Source of the DNA: Closterium sp. Naga37s-1
Taxonomy: Eukaryota > Streptophyta > Zygnematophyceae > Desmidiales > Closteriaceae
Reading direction: 5' to 3'
NCBI GenBank assembly: GCA_947471745.1
Contig: CANJKZ010000010.1
Span: forward strand, 2,203,501-2,267,500
Length of the DNA: 64,000 nucleotides
Made by a program: the position numbers and the translations under genes. How positions within the stretch are numbered: position 1 is the stretch's first letter; each line of letters opens with the position of its first letter. This document shows positions 12,590-23,032 of this stretch, in pieces. The notes below the pieces were generated by a model, which saw only the letters and a list, made by a program, of their open reading frames with translations, made no database searches and had not been told where the DNA came from.

Positions 12590-12740
12590 TTATGTTGCCT
12601 CTGCTGCTGCCGGTGTTTTCTCTGGTGCTGCCAATGTTGTCTCTGCTGCTGCCGATGTTGTCTCTGCTGCTGCCGATGTTGTCTCTGCTGCTGCCGATGT
12701 TGCTGCTGCCAATGTTGTCTCTGCTGCTGCCGATTGAATT
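12590..12740. repeat. Short tandem repeat in element C
   Basis: Units of about 21 bp (CTGCTGCCGATGTTGTCTCTG) repeated about six times. The equivalent repeat in each E copy encodes TTSAAAE units (34850-34960, 40495-40605, 46140-46250), so it is an element-encoded linker before the pre-integrase region. Confidence 0.7.
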
Positions 12741-14720
12741 GTTGCTAATGCTCTCGTTCGTTCTATTTCAGGTATGGTGTGTGAATACCAGAATCCCCCA
12801 GGACTGAAGTCGGGGTCGAGATCTGGCGGGTGTGTCCAAGAGGTGAAGTTGACGATGGCGTCGCTGTCGGCGGTGCCTTGGTCTGGTACGAAGTCAAGAA
12901 CGAAGACATTATTCTTCAGGACTGCTTTGCCGATGTAGAGTCCGCCCCTCCCGTGGTACAGTTTGAACTCCTGAGTGGTGCTGTCTGCTTCGAGATGAAT
13001 TCCTTTCGCCATCAGTTGACTGACACTAAGTAAGTTGTAGCCGAGTCCTTGTGCAATTAAGACTTTTGACATTTGCAGGATGACGTTGGTTTCTCGCGAC
13101 TGAAGCTGAACTACCCCTTGTCGTCGTGTGCGTAGGTTCTGGTTGTTGACGACGGTGATGACGACGTTGCGCTGCAGTTGGTGTTCCCGTTGAACAAAGC
13201 GACCCGAGGAGCACATGTGCTGTCCACAGCAGCTGTCCAAGAACCAGGTGTCTTTCCCGGACGGCTCGCTTTGGGCGATGGCTGCGTACATCGAGTTCGG
13301 CTCCAGTGATTCGCGGCGCGGAGTGCTTTCGTTGAGTTGTTCTTCTGGTGAGTATTATGGTGGCGATCTAATGATGCAGGAGTCTGTTGTACTTGCCATG
13401 CAGCTTACGATGCTTCTTGCGCCTTGTGCAGGTTTTGTCGTCGATGTCGTTGAGCACTGTACTTGATTGGTGGGATGTGCTTGTGTAGAAGTAACTTGAC
13501 TGCTTGAGGGCCGAAGTTGACGTTGTGGCGGCGTTGACTGCTGCTGACTCTTGCAGTGTGTGCGAGGATGTCCTTACGTCTTTCAGAGATGGCAGAACGG
13601 TGGTACGTACTGTTGAGCCTGATGTTTATTCTGTCGGTTGTGGTTGTTGTTGTGGCGCCGTTGAGTGTGAAACGCGAATTCTGGTGCTGACATTCTTTTC
13701 TTGTGTCGTTCTTCGTGTAGGTCCATGTCCTGCTGTTCAGCGTGAATTTCGGCGCAGAGTGCTGCTTCGGAAATCTTCCCGTGAGCTTGGAGGATAGCTC
13801 GAGTGGAGCGCCAATGAGGACTGAGGCCAGAGATGACAACTGTCACGAATGCTTCTTTGGATATTGATCCTCCGCATCGAAGGAGTCTGTCGTGCAGGCT
13901 GATATACGCCATTCCCTTTTCGCCGGGTTTCATTTCCACTGTTGTCAGCTACGACTCTGATTGACGCTGTTTGTTGCTTGATACAGGTTCTTCAGGTGGT
14001 TGTATGCGAGCTCGGCGGAGTTGCCGTATCCACGATAAGACCGAATGTTCTGCTGCTTGTTCAGCGTGATGTTGCGTAGAAGAATCGTATACGCCATCAG
14101 CGACTGATACGTATACTATTGTTTGTCGTATTGCGTCCCGTGTATTGGGTATGGCAGGGATCCGTCGAAGAATCCAAGAATTTGCGTGCCTTCCATCCTT
14201 TCCGTCAAAGGGTGTTGATGTCTGTAGCTTCAGAACGTGTGCGAACTGCGATTGAACTTGAAGTGCGTCCAGTGTCTTCTCCTGTCCAGGTGAAGGCTGC
14301 TGGTGCGGCATGAAGCTGATGGAACCGCGTTGAGGTTTGTACGGAGCAAAGGTAGGTTGCTGCTGGTTTCCGCGCGCGTAGGATGAGCCGTCAAGACTCA
14401 TTGGGGTAACGCCGTTGTTGTTGTCGCTGTTGTTTGACTGCGCAGGTGCTGCTTGCTGGTGTTGTTCGTAGAAGGACATGAAGGAGAAGAATTTCTCCAT
14501 CATGTTTGGGTCGAAGCCTGTTGCCTGGTTCGCAGGAGTTTCAGTAGACTCAGCAGCTGGTCTTGTTGCTCCCTCTGTCTGTAGACCAGAGGCTGGAGGT
14601 GGAGTAGGAGTAGTACCGAGAGAGCCGTTAGAGGAGCTTCTCTCCTTCTGTGTTGCCATGCCATGCCCGTTAGAGGAGGTTTGAACGAAGTTGAATCTTG
14701 CCTTGTCAGCTCTCATACCA

Positions 14721-15162
14721 TGTTGGGCTGAGAAAAGCCCTTAGGATCTTTCAAGGCTAAAGCTCTGATAGAGATGTTGTATTGCGGAAGCGTTTAATGA
14801 TAAACTGTCGAACCACCTTGTGCTGGTATGTGAGGGCAAGAAAGATTAATGATAGAAAGTAATAGAAGCCTTTTAAAATATTACAAGGAATGTGAAAGAA
14901 TGCAATAACTGTTTTACTATTGCTGTTGCGGTTCGATACAGGACGACTCGGGCAACTGCTCAATATCGAGTCAGCTATTTGTCCTTGCTGTCGCGCTGTA
15001 TTTGTCAAGTCAAAGGTCGCTGACCTTTGACCTTCGCGTAACCTCCAGCTGTTACTTTTCTGTCAACCTCCTCGGTTGACTCGCCATTGCTGCGCTGTAG
15101 TTTGCCTTGTTTACAGTCTGATGTTACGACACATAAGAAGCGTTAATTACTTGTTTCCAACA
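14721..15162 (-). repeat. 5' LTR of element C (442 bp)
   Basis: On the plus strand it starts TGTTGGGCTGAG and ends TTTCCAACA, the reverse complement of the E LTR termini. It carries the same hairpin as E (TCAAAGGTC, three bases, GACCTTTGA). The outer five bases AATAG (15163-15167) would be its target duplication. Confidence 0.85.
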
Positions 15163-15250
15163 AATAGCATGCATATATAGAGTTTATATAGGAAATACAA
15201 AAGGAATAGGAAGCGACCTAGACTAGCCATGTACTCTAAGGGGTACCGTA

Positions 15251-15439
15251 CATTCCCTTATTATAGCGAATTCAAAACCGTGCGGTGGGGGAACCCGTTT
15301 CAAACCTGTTCCCGCTCTTTTCATTTCAAATGTTTCTGCCTCCATCGGTCTTGGTCAGACGGTTACCGGTGTCGCTTCGACTCTTTCGCCTCCTGTATGC
15401 TGCATTCCCTTATTATAGCGAATTCAAAACCGTGCGGTG
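15251..15439. repeat. Pair of perfect 37-bp direct repeats
   Basis: 15251-15287 and 15403-15439 are identical over 37 bp (CATTCCCTTATTATAGCG onward to GTGCGGTG), with 115 bp between them. The second copy overlaps the end of the protease-type coding segment at 15363-16781. The cause is unknown; a local slip duplication or a deletion footprint would both fit. Confidence 0.8.
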
Positions 15440-16781
15440 CAGACTCTTCGTCCCATCCTGACGCGATGCGCTCCTCATATAGCTTTGCTTTCTTTTCCGC
15501 CCTTGCCTTGTCTTCCTCCTCTTTGACGCTCAGCTCTTCAGGTGCGTCAGGGTCTTTCCATGCCTTGTCAATGAAGTTGCGGTAGACGTCGCGGGGGTAG
15601 GGTCGCGGACGATTCTCCTCGTCGAAGGTCGTGGTGTTTGCTTCCAGGACAAAGCAGAGCGTTTCTGAGCGTAGTGTTGGGCGCTCCTGCTGCCGTTGTC
15701 CGAGCCTTTTGTTTACTTCACCGAAGATGCGGTGAGTAGTAACAGCAAGCTCCATTTTTGTCATGCCTATAGGTTCCGCCTCGGCGCTTTTTGCTTCTTG
15801 AATTGCTGCGAGATCTTTCTCAACTTTTGTTGTGCGGCTTGTCGTGGGTGTGACGCAGGTGGTGCAGAGTCCATCGGGGCCGGGTTGGTGCAGATTTATC
15901 TCACGAGGGTGAGGACCGCTGCGGATCCACAGTCGTCCGTCCGGGTGTTGCCATGAGTCCTTGCTCATGTACGGAATGTCCGGAAGAACGAGGTCCACGA
16001 GTTCGTCAGATGACGCCTGGTAGTTAGGTATGTCGAAGTCGAGCACGTAGACACCTTCAAGCAAGCGAGCTCTTCCGAGGTATTTGTGCGACTCAGCGGG
16101 TGCGTTTGAAGGAGCATAGGTCAGTATGAGGTCGCGTGTGTAAGGGTCAGTAGCAAGCATGACTCCGCAGTCTCTGAGCTGTCCTGCCAACAGTAGGTTA
16201 AATCGGAGATCCAGCACGTAGAGTACGTCATTGAACGTGATGTGTGTATTGCTGTCTCGTGCTTGCAGCACCACGATGCCTTGCGCGTTTGCGCGCAGTT
16301 GCTCGTTGTTGGCGACGGTGGCGTAGGTAGCGGGGGTGCGGCTGATGTTCGAGGTGTATCGAACAGATCCCACCATATGCTGACCGCAGCAGCTGTCCAT
16401 ATACCAGGTGTTGTGGTTCCTGTTGTTGTTGCGCAGAAGTAGCGCGAGCCGCGGTGTCACCAGAGTCGCCTTGCATCTTTTTCTCATTAAGTTCATCTTC
16501 TCTCCATTCCACGGGAACGAAGTGTTGATGTTCATGAGGTGGGCTTTCCCGTAGTTGTATTGGCTTATGCCAATCTTGCTCGTCCTCATCGTACAGGTAG
16601 TAATGATTTTCTGTGAGGGGGTTGTTCCACCCTTCTTCAGGTTGAATGAGTGCGCCGCGAGGTTCTTCCTCTTCATCCGGTTCAGCGGCGCGTGGGCGAC
16701 GCCTTGTCGCCAGGTTTGATCGCAGATAGTGTTGCAGCGGAAGTGTTGACTTATGTCAGAGTGAATGTTATTGACTCTCAC
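15363..16781 (-). mobile_element. Copia protease fragment with unrecognised tail
   Basis: A 472-residue open segment on the minus strand. Residues about 110-250 match the Copia retroviral-type protease region (TWYMDSCCGQHM, then VANNEQLRANAQG and FNLLLAGQLRDCG), the same motif style as in C and E. The remaining 200 residues are charged (VKEEEDKARAEKKAKLYEERIASG) and match nothing I recognise. No pre-integrase, integrase or RT follows. I read it as a fossil piece of a distant relative of E that may have picked up a foreign tail. Confidence 0.65.
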
Positions 16782-16799
16782 TTGCTATAGGTGGTGTAA

Positions 16800-16931
16800 C
16801 ATGTCACTTGTTCCTTGCTCAATAGTGAAAACCCCCTTTTTTCCAAAACTCCCTCGCCATGGTTCTCCTTACCCTCCTACTCCTAAGCTGTTCTCCTAGC
16901 TTCTAAGCCTACTTAGACATGGTTTCAGAGC
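16800..16931 (+). repeat. End of an LTR plus primer-binding site, plus strand
   Basis: The sequence ends ...CTTAGACA at 16919 and is followed at once by TGGTTTCAGAGC (16920-16931), the same primer site as element B. This is the signature of a 5' LTR boundary on the plus strand. The LTR start could not be fixed (TGT at 16767 and 16794 are candidates) and no partner LTR was found. Confidence 0.55.
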
Positions 16932-17929
16932 AGTTACTTCATTTGAAGTCATTGGCCCACCCGCTTCCTGCTTAGGTATGGCGTCTGAATCTCGCCCCTC
17001 TCGTCTCGGCCCTTGTTAGGCGTCCTCGCTAAATTTGTAGCTACGGTCGCAGATGTGAGCTGGGCGCCCCCCCCTTCCCCCCCCCCCCCCCCCCCTTTGC
17101 CAGACCCGTCGCGCTTCCTGTCACCGTTGCCTCGTCACGCTCTGCCAGCGAGCACCAGCACGTGCGCCCGCCAGAAGCAGTGCGCGCACACGCTAGAGGC
17201 GCATGCACGTCAGCGCACGCGGGGCTGTAGCAGAATGCAACGCTCGCCCACGTTTTGTTCCCCCCTCCACCCCCCTCCCCCCCCCTCCGTCACACCCACT
17301 ACAGCGCTCGTCGTGGTGCTGGTCGCAGCCCCCTTTTGCCCCCGTCGCTGCCCATTTAACACCCCCCTTGTCTCCCCACCCACGCCTACCACTGCGTTTT
17401 TGCGTGTGGGGGACGTGATGGGTGGGGGGTGGTGGTGGGATTTGGCGGGCTGCAGGGGGGACGCAGTGGGGGTGACGCTCTTGGGCCTGCACCGCCAGCT
17501 TGCCCTGTCGTGCTTCCTACTGTGGGGAGGAGGGTGAGGGGGTGGCGTGAGGGTCCAGACAGCAACAGCCGTCGCCTTCTCCCCTCTCCCTGCTGCTGCT
17601 GCAGCGGGTGGGGGGGAAGGGGGGGGGGGGGAAGGGAGGTTGAGGGGGTGGTGGGAGCCACCAACCATCTTTCCTTCTCCTCTCTCCTCTCCGCCAGCCA
17701 CCTCTTCTCACCTCTCCTCCTCTCTCCTCTTCATTTCCAGCCGCTTCCTCCTCTGTTTGTTTTCTCCTTGCTCCAGTTGTCTCCGCCGTTGTGAGAGGGA
17801 GGTTTGGGGAGGAGGGGAGAGGTTGGAAAGGTTGGAGGGGGGCGGCCGCCGTATAGCCAGCAGCGCTAGTCGCCAGTGAGCATGTTGCTCCTGTCGCCCG
17901 TGAGTCCGTTGTTCTAGCCGTACCTGCAG
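16932..17929. other. C/T-rich low-complexity stretch; no supported gene
   Basis: Pyrimidine-rich and homopolymer-rich sequence with C runs near 17070-17095 and 17260-17285 and G runs near 17610-17630. Several overlapping open frames exist on both strands, but all are Pro/Ser/Gly composition artefacts without recognisable domains. It may be the leader of the plus-strand element whose LTR end lies at 16919. Confidence 0.5.
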
Positions 17930-18905
17930 GATGCTCCAGGCGTTCGTCCCCCTCGAACCGGTTTTTGAACGCGCCTCAGGTTTATTGGCAAAAAAATTGG
18001 AATTTCGACCGGCCTATCGATTCGCATCACAACGGCTTAGAGGATTTCACCCAGAAAAAATAGAATTTGGAGCGTCAGATCGAGTTTCTCCTCAACGGTC
18101 GAGATTGGAGGCAAAAATGAGTGAGGGAGAACTACGCGACCAACAAAATTTGTGCTCGACGATTCGTAGTAAGTCAACTAGCGCACCGGAAAAAAAATGG
18201 AGAAAAATGGTGATGATTTCGTACAAGATATCATAGTTACGCCCCGACGTAGACCAGACGCGAGCGGCACTTTAACGAATCGAAACACTACTCGCGAACC
18301 AGTCGACAACCGTCACGGCCGCAGCAAACATAGCAGCGAACACAGCGGCAACAGCAGCAACAGCAGCGGCGACACCAACATTTTACCCAACAGCAGCGGC
18401 CGCAACAACAGTGACTTTTGAGGCGGCACATCCAAGGCTATCGCAGACGTTCAATCTGAATGTGAGAGATACTGACGTCCGTCAATTCATTTCGACCCTC
18501 GAAATTTACTTCAAGGCCATTGACTGTATGACCCCGACAAACGATTCAATGCGGATTCGACTCGCAGTGACACTGTTATGAGGCTCGGCGCTCGAGTGGA
18601 TTTGCAACAGTAACAAGAACCGAGGCGAGGGGTCATGGACGCAGTTTTGGGCAGCTTTGACTCAATGTTTTGAACCAATTATTTCGAGCTACATGGCGCG
18701 GCAGCAGATTCATCGGCACAAACAGTACGGCAGTGTAACACAGTACACGCAGCAGATGGAGAGCCTCGTGATCCGATTTACCGACTTGACCGAAGGGGAA
18801 AAATCCAAGCGTCTACAGGTGATTGCCGCGAACTACAGCAACTACAGTGACATGGTATATGCAGCAAAGAGATTCGATGTGTTGACTCGAGGTCAACCCT
18901 GTTGA
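17930..18905 (+). mobile_element. Ty3/Gypsy-type gag relic
   Basis: Plus-strand fossil. The segment about 18405-18905 resembles the retrotransposon gag core: an LEW-type motif after a charged helix, then WTQFWAALTQCFEP, a YMARQQIHRH stretch and YTQQMESLVIRF. An Asn/Ser-rich N-terminal part precedes it at 18200-18420. No protease, RT or integrase was recognised downstream. It is broken, with a few breaks. It is the only non-Copia LTR coding sequence in the window. Confidence 0.6.
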
Positions 18906-20149
18906 TCTTAGAACGTATTGAACTAGCTACCATCAACCTTATCCGATGATGTAAAATCTCATCGGGACTCCGAGGGTCCTTGGGTGCCTGACCAAAGATC
19001 AGCCCCTATCCAAGGGTCCGAGTTGTGTAGAGAGATATTTGCAGCACCAGCAAGAGTGAAGTAGTTAACGTTTTTTTTTTTTTTTTTTTTTTTCTGCGTA
19101 GCTCGCTTTCTGGGAGTAGGCAACGTGCTTGTAGCAATACAAGGAAAACTAACTACTCAAGTTGTAAGTAAAAAGAACAAGAACAAACAATCTTATACTA
19201 CGCCTATTCTAGTTTTCCTATTTGGCTCCAACGTTTTTGGTTTCATGGCTCGTAGCGCGAACACATTTTCAATCTCCCTCCAGTTCATTTCCTGACCTGG
19301 CACGTTGTTGAGGCGTTGCCGAAAAAAAATCAAAAATCGCACGCGCAGAGTTTTGACGGCGGCGATTCAATCATTTCACTTCACGCCATTTGCGAACGGT
19401 TGCGATGAAGTCCGTTTGAAACCTGTGCGAGTCAGAATGTCGGTGGCGATCAGCATCGATTCGATCGACAGCACAATCAGCACCCAACTGGTGCTCGCCA
19501 CATGTGCATCGCTTTCGAGGTGTGAACTCAACTCGATCCGAGTTGTCACTGCTGTTCAGAACGTTAATAACCTAAGGGCGACCTCAGGTTATACATTTCT
19601 CGCAGGTTTACAGTTTTTGTGTCGTGGTTCAAAACAATTCAAACCGGTGAGAAGCGGTTCTTGCTATTTACCGTTTTGCACCGTGTTGAAACGAAGTCAA
19701 CCGCAGTGGGCGTGCAAAAAGTTGTACAACCTGACGTCGCCCTAACTCAAATAAACGCTTTGCTGGACTTGCCACTAGCATTAATTAACGTGCTGCGAGC
19801 GGGTAACATTCGCGTTACTCCCACATGGCGCAAACAACTGCTCTCGAACTGATGAAATGAATACGCTCCGCGAGCAGCTACCAATCAGAGTACCTCGAAA
19901 CTGGCTCGCTCGAGCACAACCCGAACTTCCGTTTGAACCACAGCCAATCACAGCTGTTGCGAATCACCACAGCTCGAACAGTTTGCTCGCTCAAATCACT
20001 TGAGCAACTGCCAATCGCGTCCCTCAGAAAATCGTGGCGTGAGCAACTGCTGACTCATTATCAGCTCAACTCTCAAAGTCAACCTGTTTCTCTCGCCCCA
20101 AAATTCAACCTTTCACGACCTCTCACTAATAAAAAAACTCGCTTCACTG
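18906..20149. other. Unassigned stretch with a T23 run
   Basis: 1.2 kb without a recognisable gene. It holds a run of 23 T at 19071-19093. Plus-strand open frames at 19305-19745 and 19619-19852 are short and match no family I know. Given the gag relic upstream, the segment may be the decayed remainder of the same Gypsy element. Confidence 0.4.
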
Positions 20150-22345
20150 CTGCAGCAGCTTCAACACCTCCAGTACCACCGCCGCCAGCACCTCCAGTAC
20201 CTCGAGCTCCAGCACCTACAGTACCAGTACCTCTAGCACCACCATCTCTAGCACCTCCAGCACCAGCAGCTCCAGTACCTCCAACACCAGTACCTCCAGC
20301 ACCAGCAGCTCTAGTACCTCCAGCACCTCCAGCTCTAGCACCTCCAGCACCAGCAGCTCTAGTACCTCTAGTACCTTCAGTACCTCTAGCTCTAGTACCT
20401 CCAGCACCAACAACTCCAGTACCTCCAGTACCCCCAGCTTCAGCACCTCCAGCACCAATAGCTTCAGTACCTCCAGTACCTCCAGCTCTAGCATCTCCAG
20501 CACCAGCAGCTCTAGTACCTCCAGTACCTCCAGCTCTAGCACCTCCAGTACCTCCAACTCTAGCACCTCCAACACCAGCTGCTCCAATACCTCCAGCACC
20601 TCCTGCTCTAACACCTCCAGCACCAGCAGCTCCAGTACCTACATCACCTCCAGCTCTAGCACCTCCAGCACCAATAGCTCCAATACCTCCAGTACTTCCA
20701 CCTCTAGCACCTCCAGCACCAGCAGCTCCAGTACCTGCAGCACCAGCAGCTCCAGTACCTCCAGTACCAGCAGCTCCAGCACCTTCAGTACCAGCAGCTC
20801 CAGGACCTCCAGCACCTCCAGCTCTAGCACCTCCACCACTAGTACTCCAAGCTCCAGGAACCCGGCCCCGCCGAACAACCCAGTCACGAAGCTGCTACGG
20901 TGAGAGGGTCTCCTGTCGATGAGGTGGTGGAGCATCCACGACTCCACCACCTCTAATACTTGCAGCACCCCCAGTGTCAGCACCCCCAGTGTCAGCACCC
21001 CCAGAACCGGCACCCCCAAAACCGGCACCCCAAAATCCAGCACCCCTAGACTCAGAACCCCTAGAGACCTCAGGACTAGCACCTCCAGAGTCTGCACTCC
21101 CAGTGTCACCACCCTCAGCAGCACCAGAGTCCACAGTGACAAGTTGCGGAGGCGGCGAAGACGGCCGAGATGGAAAACCAGGAGGGGTCTCCAAGCGCGG
21201 GGAGCGGCGAGTAGCCGCCATGTCGTCAGCAGCGGGTTCACCCCCCTCAGTTGGGACAGAGGTATCAGAGAAGACCTCCAAAGGCTCAACCAAGGGGGGT
21301 GGGTCGACCTGAGACACATCTGGGGGAGCAGGACCCTTTGGGGGAAGGGGGTCTACCAAGGGCGGACCTGAGACCAGGAAGAGGGGCGGCGGAGAGATTG
21401 CAGAAGGCACGTGCGGTGCAGACGGTAGAAGCAGACCGGCTCGTCAAAGGTGACGTCAAGTGAGGACAGGACGCGGCGCAAGGTAGGGTGGTAAAACTGC
21501 TAGGGAGGGGCATCGGTGGCGAAGCCAAGGAAGACGCAGCAGAGAGTGCAAGGAGACAGCTTGTCCGCGGTGGTATCGCGAACAAGGGAGAGCAAGACCC
21601 AGAACCGAAACGCCTACGCATTGCCAACCTCCCCCGTCCAACGCAGTGTAGGCGAGGTCTCTGGCACAGGGATACGGGGCCAGATGTTGAGCTGATGCGC
21701 GGCGTATCGGACCGCAAACAGATGATGAGGAGCAGCCGAATGGATCATGGAGGTGCGAGCAACCTCCATGATCAAGCCAATGTGACGCTCAGCAATCCCA
21801 TTCTGTTGTGGGGAGGTCGGAAGTGTGAACGACTAGACAATGCCCTCCGCACGACAAAAGTCCTGAAGGAGGCCGGAGGAAAATTCGCCGCCTCTGTCAG
21901 AGTGCAATCGCAGGACCTAGAGGTCCTACTGAAACCGCGAGCTCAGCTGGCGACGAACAGCGATGATCTAGTCGATCAAAACAATACAGACACCCGCCTT
22001 GATCCGCAAGGGGAAGACCGTGGTATATCGCGTGTGGTCGTCAACAATTAGCAGAAATTAGCGCTCCTGGTCCTGTACACGGACACGGGCTGAGCCCCAC
22101 ACGTCCATGTGGAGAGTTTGCAGATGAGCAGTGGTCGGCGGAAACGAGGAGTGAGGAGGGGCGGCTGCCGCCCCTTGACGAAGGGAAGGCACGGCGGTGC
22201 AAGCGGACGCGAGAGCGGGGGCAGGGACCTGGGGAGGCCAGAAACAAGGAGACGAGAGTGCATGCCACGGAGGTGCGGCAGGGAGGGGTGACCAAGACGG
22301 TGGTGCCAGAGGAGAGTCTTGTTGTTCACGGGAGAAGTTACGGCG
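20150..22345 (-). mobile_element. Element F: Copia fragment (pre-integrase, integrase, hinge)
   Basis: Minus-strand relative of B. Pre-integrase (TLLWHHRLGHPSLPHL, about 22200-22340) is followed by decayed integrase (about 21300-22040) and an acidic/Pro-rich hinge with a chromodomain-less linker (about 20900-21300). It ends in a tandem CCTCCAGCACCAGCAG-type array (20150-20880). No LTR, gag or RT was seen. It is broken, with several breaks. The 329-residue proline-rich open frame on the plus strand over the array is an antisense artefact. Confidence 0.78.
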
Positions 22346-23032
22346 AATTCATTTCTCAACTAAACGCAAATCCTCTCAGTAGGATTATGCGCCTTATGCT
22401 TAGCTACCATCTCCAATTCAAATCTCTTAGAAAGATGGTATATAGAGTGAAAACGACTTGAAATCATCCAGCAGCCGCATGACTAGAATGGTAGAGGAAG
22501 TTGAAGTTTAAGACTCCAAGAGAACCATGAGAGGGAAGAGGTTCTCCAAGAGCTAGGGAAAGATGGTAGAAACCTTCCTAGCAGCAAAGATGCAACCCTC
22601 ATCATGAGGTTCTTGAGGTGTCTTGGATTTTGCCTAGGTATTGCAACATTTGCAACCCATGCTAGAAACTTCTAACCACCCCAATACAAAAGTCAAAGTT
22701 GTCTTCCTAACCACCCAACCAAAGATCCTTTTATAGTCATGCCAAGTAATTACCCACATTAGATATGACCCCCAAAGGTAATAAGAAATCCATGTCTTGG
22801 AAATCTTGTGACTTGGGCGATCTTGGTCGAAATTAGGCGATCTTGGTATCATTGGAAAGGTCTGGATTTCTCCTGAAGGATCAAGCATTTAAACTAGGAG
22901 ACAACACACAGAGATGATAATATCCAACAGCCATATACAATGACATATGCTCACGCTAGCAAAGCAAGCACAAAAGGCACAAGCACTCGGCAGAACGTTA
23001 GGATGACGTGCACTCAAACTGACGTGCATTCA
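22346..23032. other. Intergenic or LTR-like stretch left of element G
   Basis: 687 bp, AT-rich, with no gene recognised. Its right end (...GTGCATTCA at about 23032) directly precedes a C-rich tract (CTCCCCCTTAGAC) that reads as the purine tract of G on the minus strand. The stretch may therefore contain the 3' LTR of G, but I could not find its partner to set the limits. Confidence 0.4.

Larger units (their letters stand above)
11435..15162 (-). mobile_element. Element C: older relative of the E Copia family, incomplete
   Basis: Minus-strand Copia fossil closely related to array E. The 5' LTR (14721-15162) is followed by a primer site TGGTATGAGAGCT, identical to that of E over 13 bases. Then come gag (MATQKERSSSNG, about 13400-14690), protease (FLDSCCGQHMCSS, about 13190-13250), a tandem Ala/Glu-rich stretch (12590-12740), pre-integrase (IWHARMGHPRNT) and integrase (FQSDGGGEYQ, about 11980-12030). 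The left end is part of an LTR (about 11435-11706). I see no RT or RNase H core. It is broken, with several breaks, and clearly older than E. Confidence 0.87.

Noticed and set aside
17013-17879. Cluster of open frames on both strands in C/G-rich DNA
   Set aside because: Homopolymer-rich low-complexity sequence with no recognisable domain and no conserved partner.
19933-20922. 329-residue proline-rich open frame on the plus strand (extensin-like)
   Set aside because: Antisense to the hinge array of element F. The repeat is open in several frames, and no signal peptide or SPPPP/YVY motif supports a cell-wall protein.
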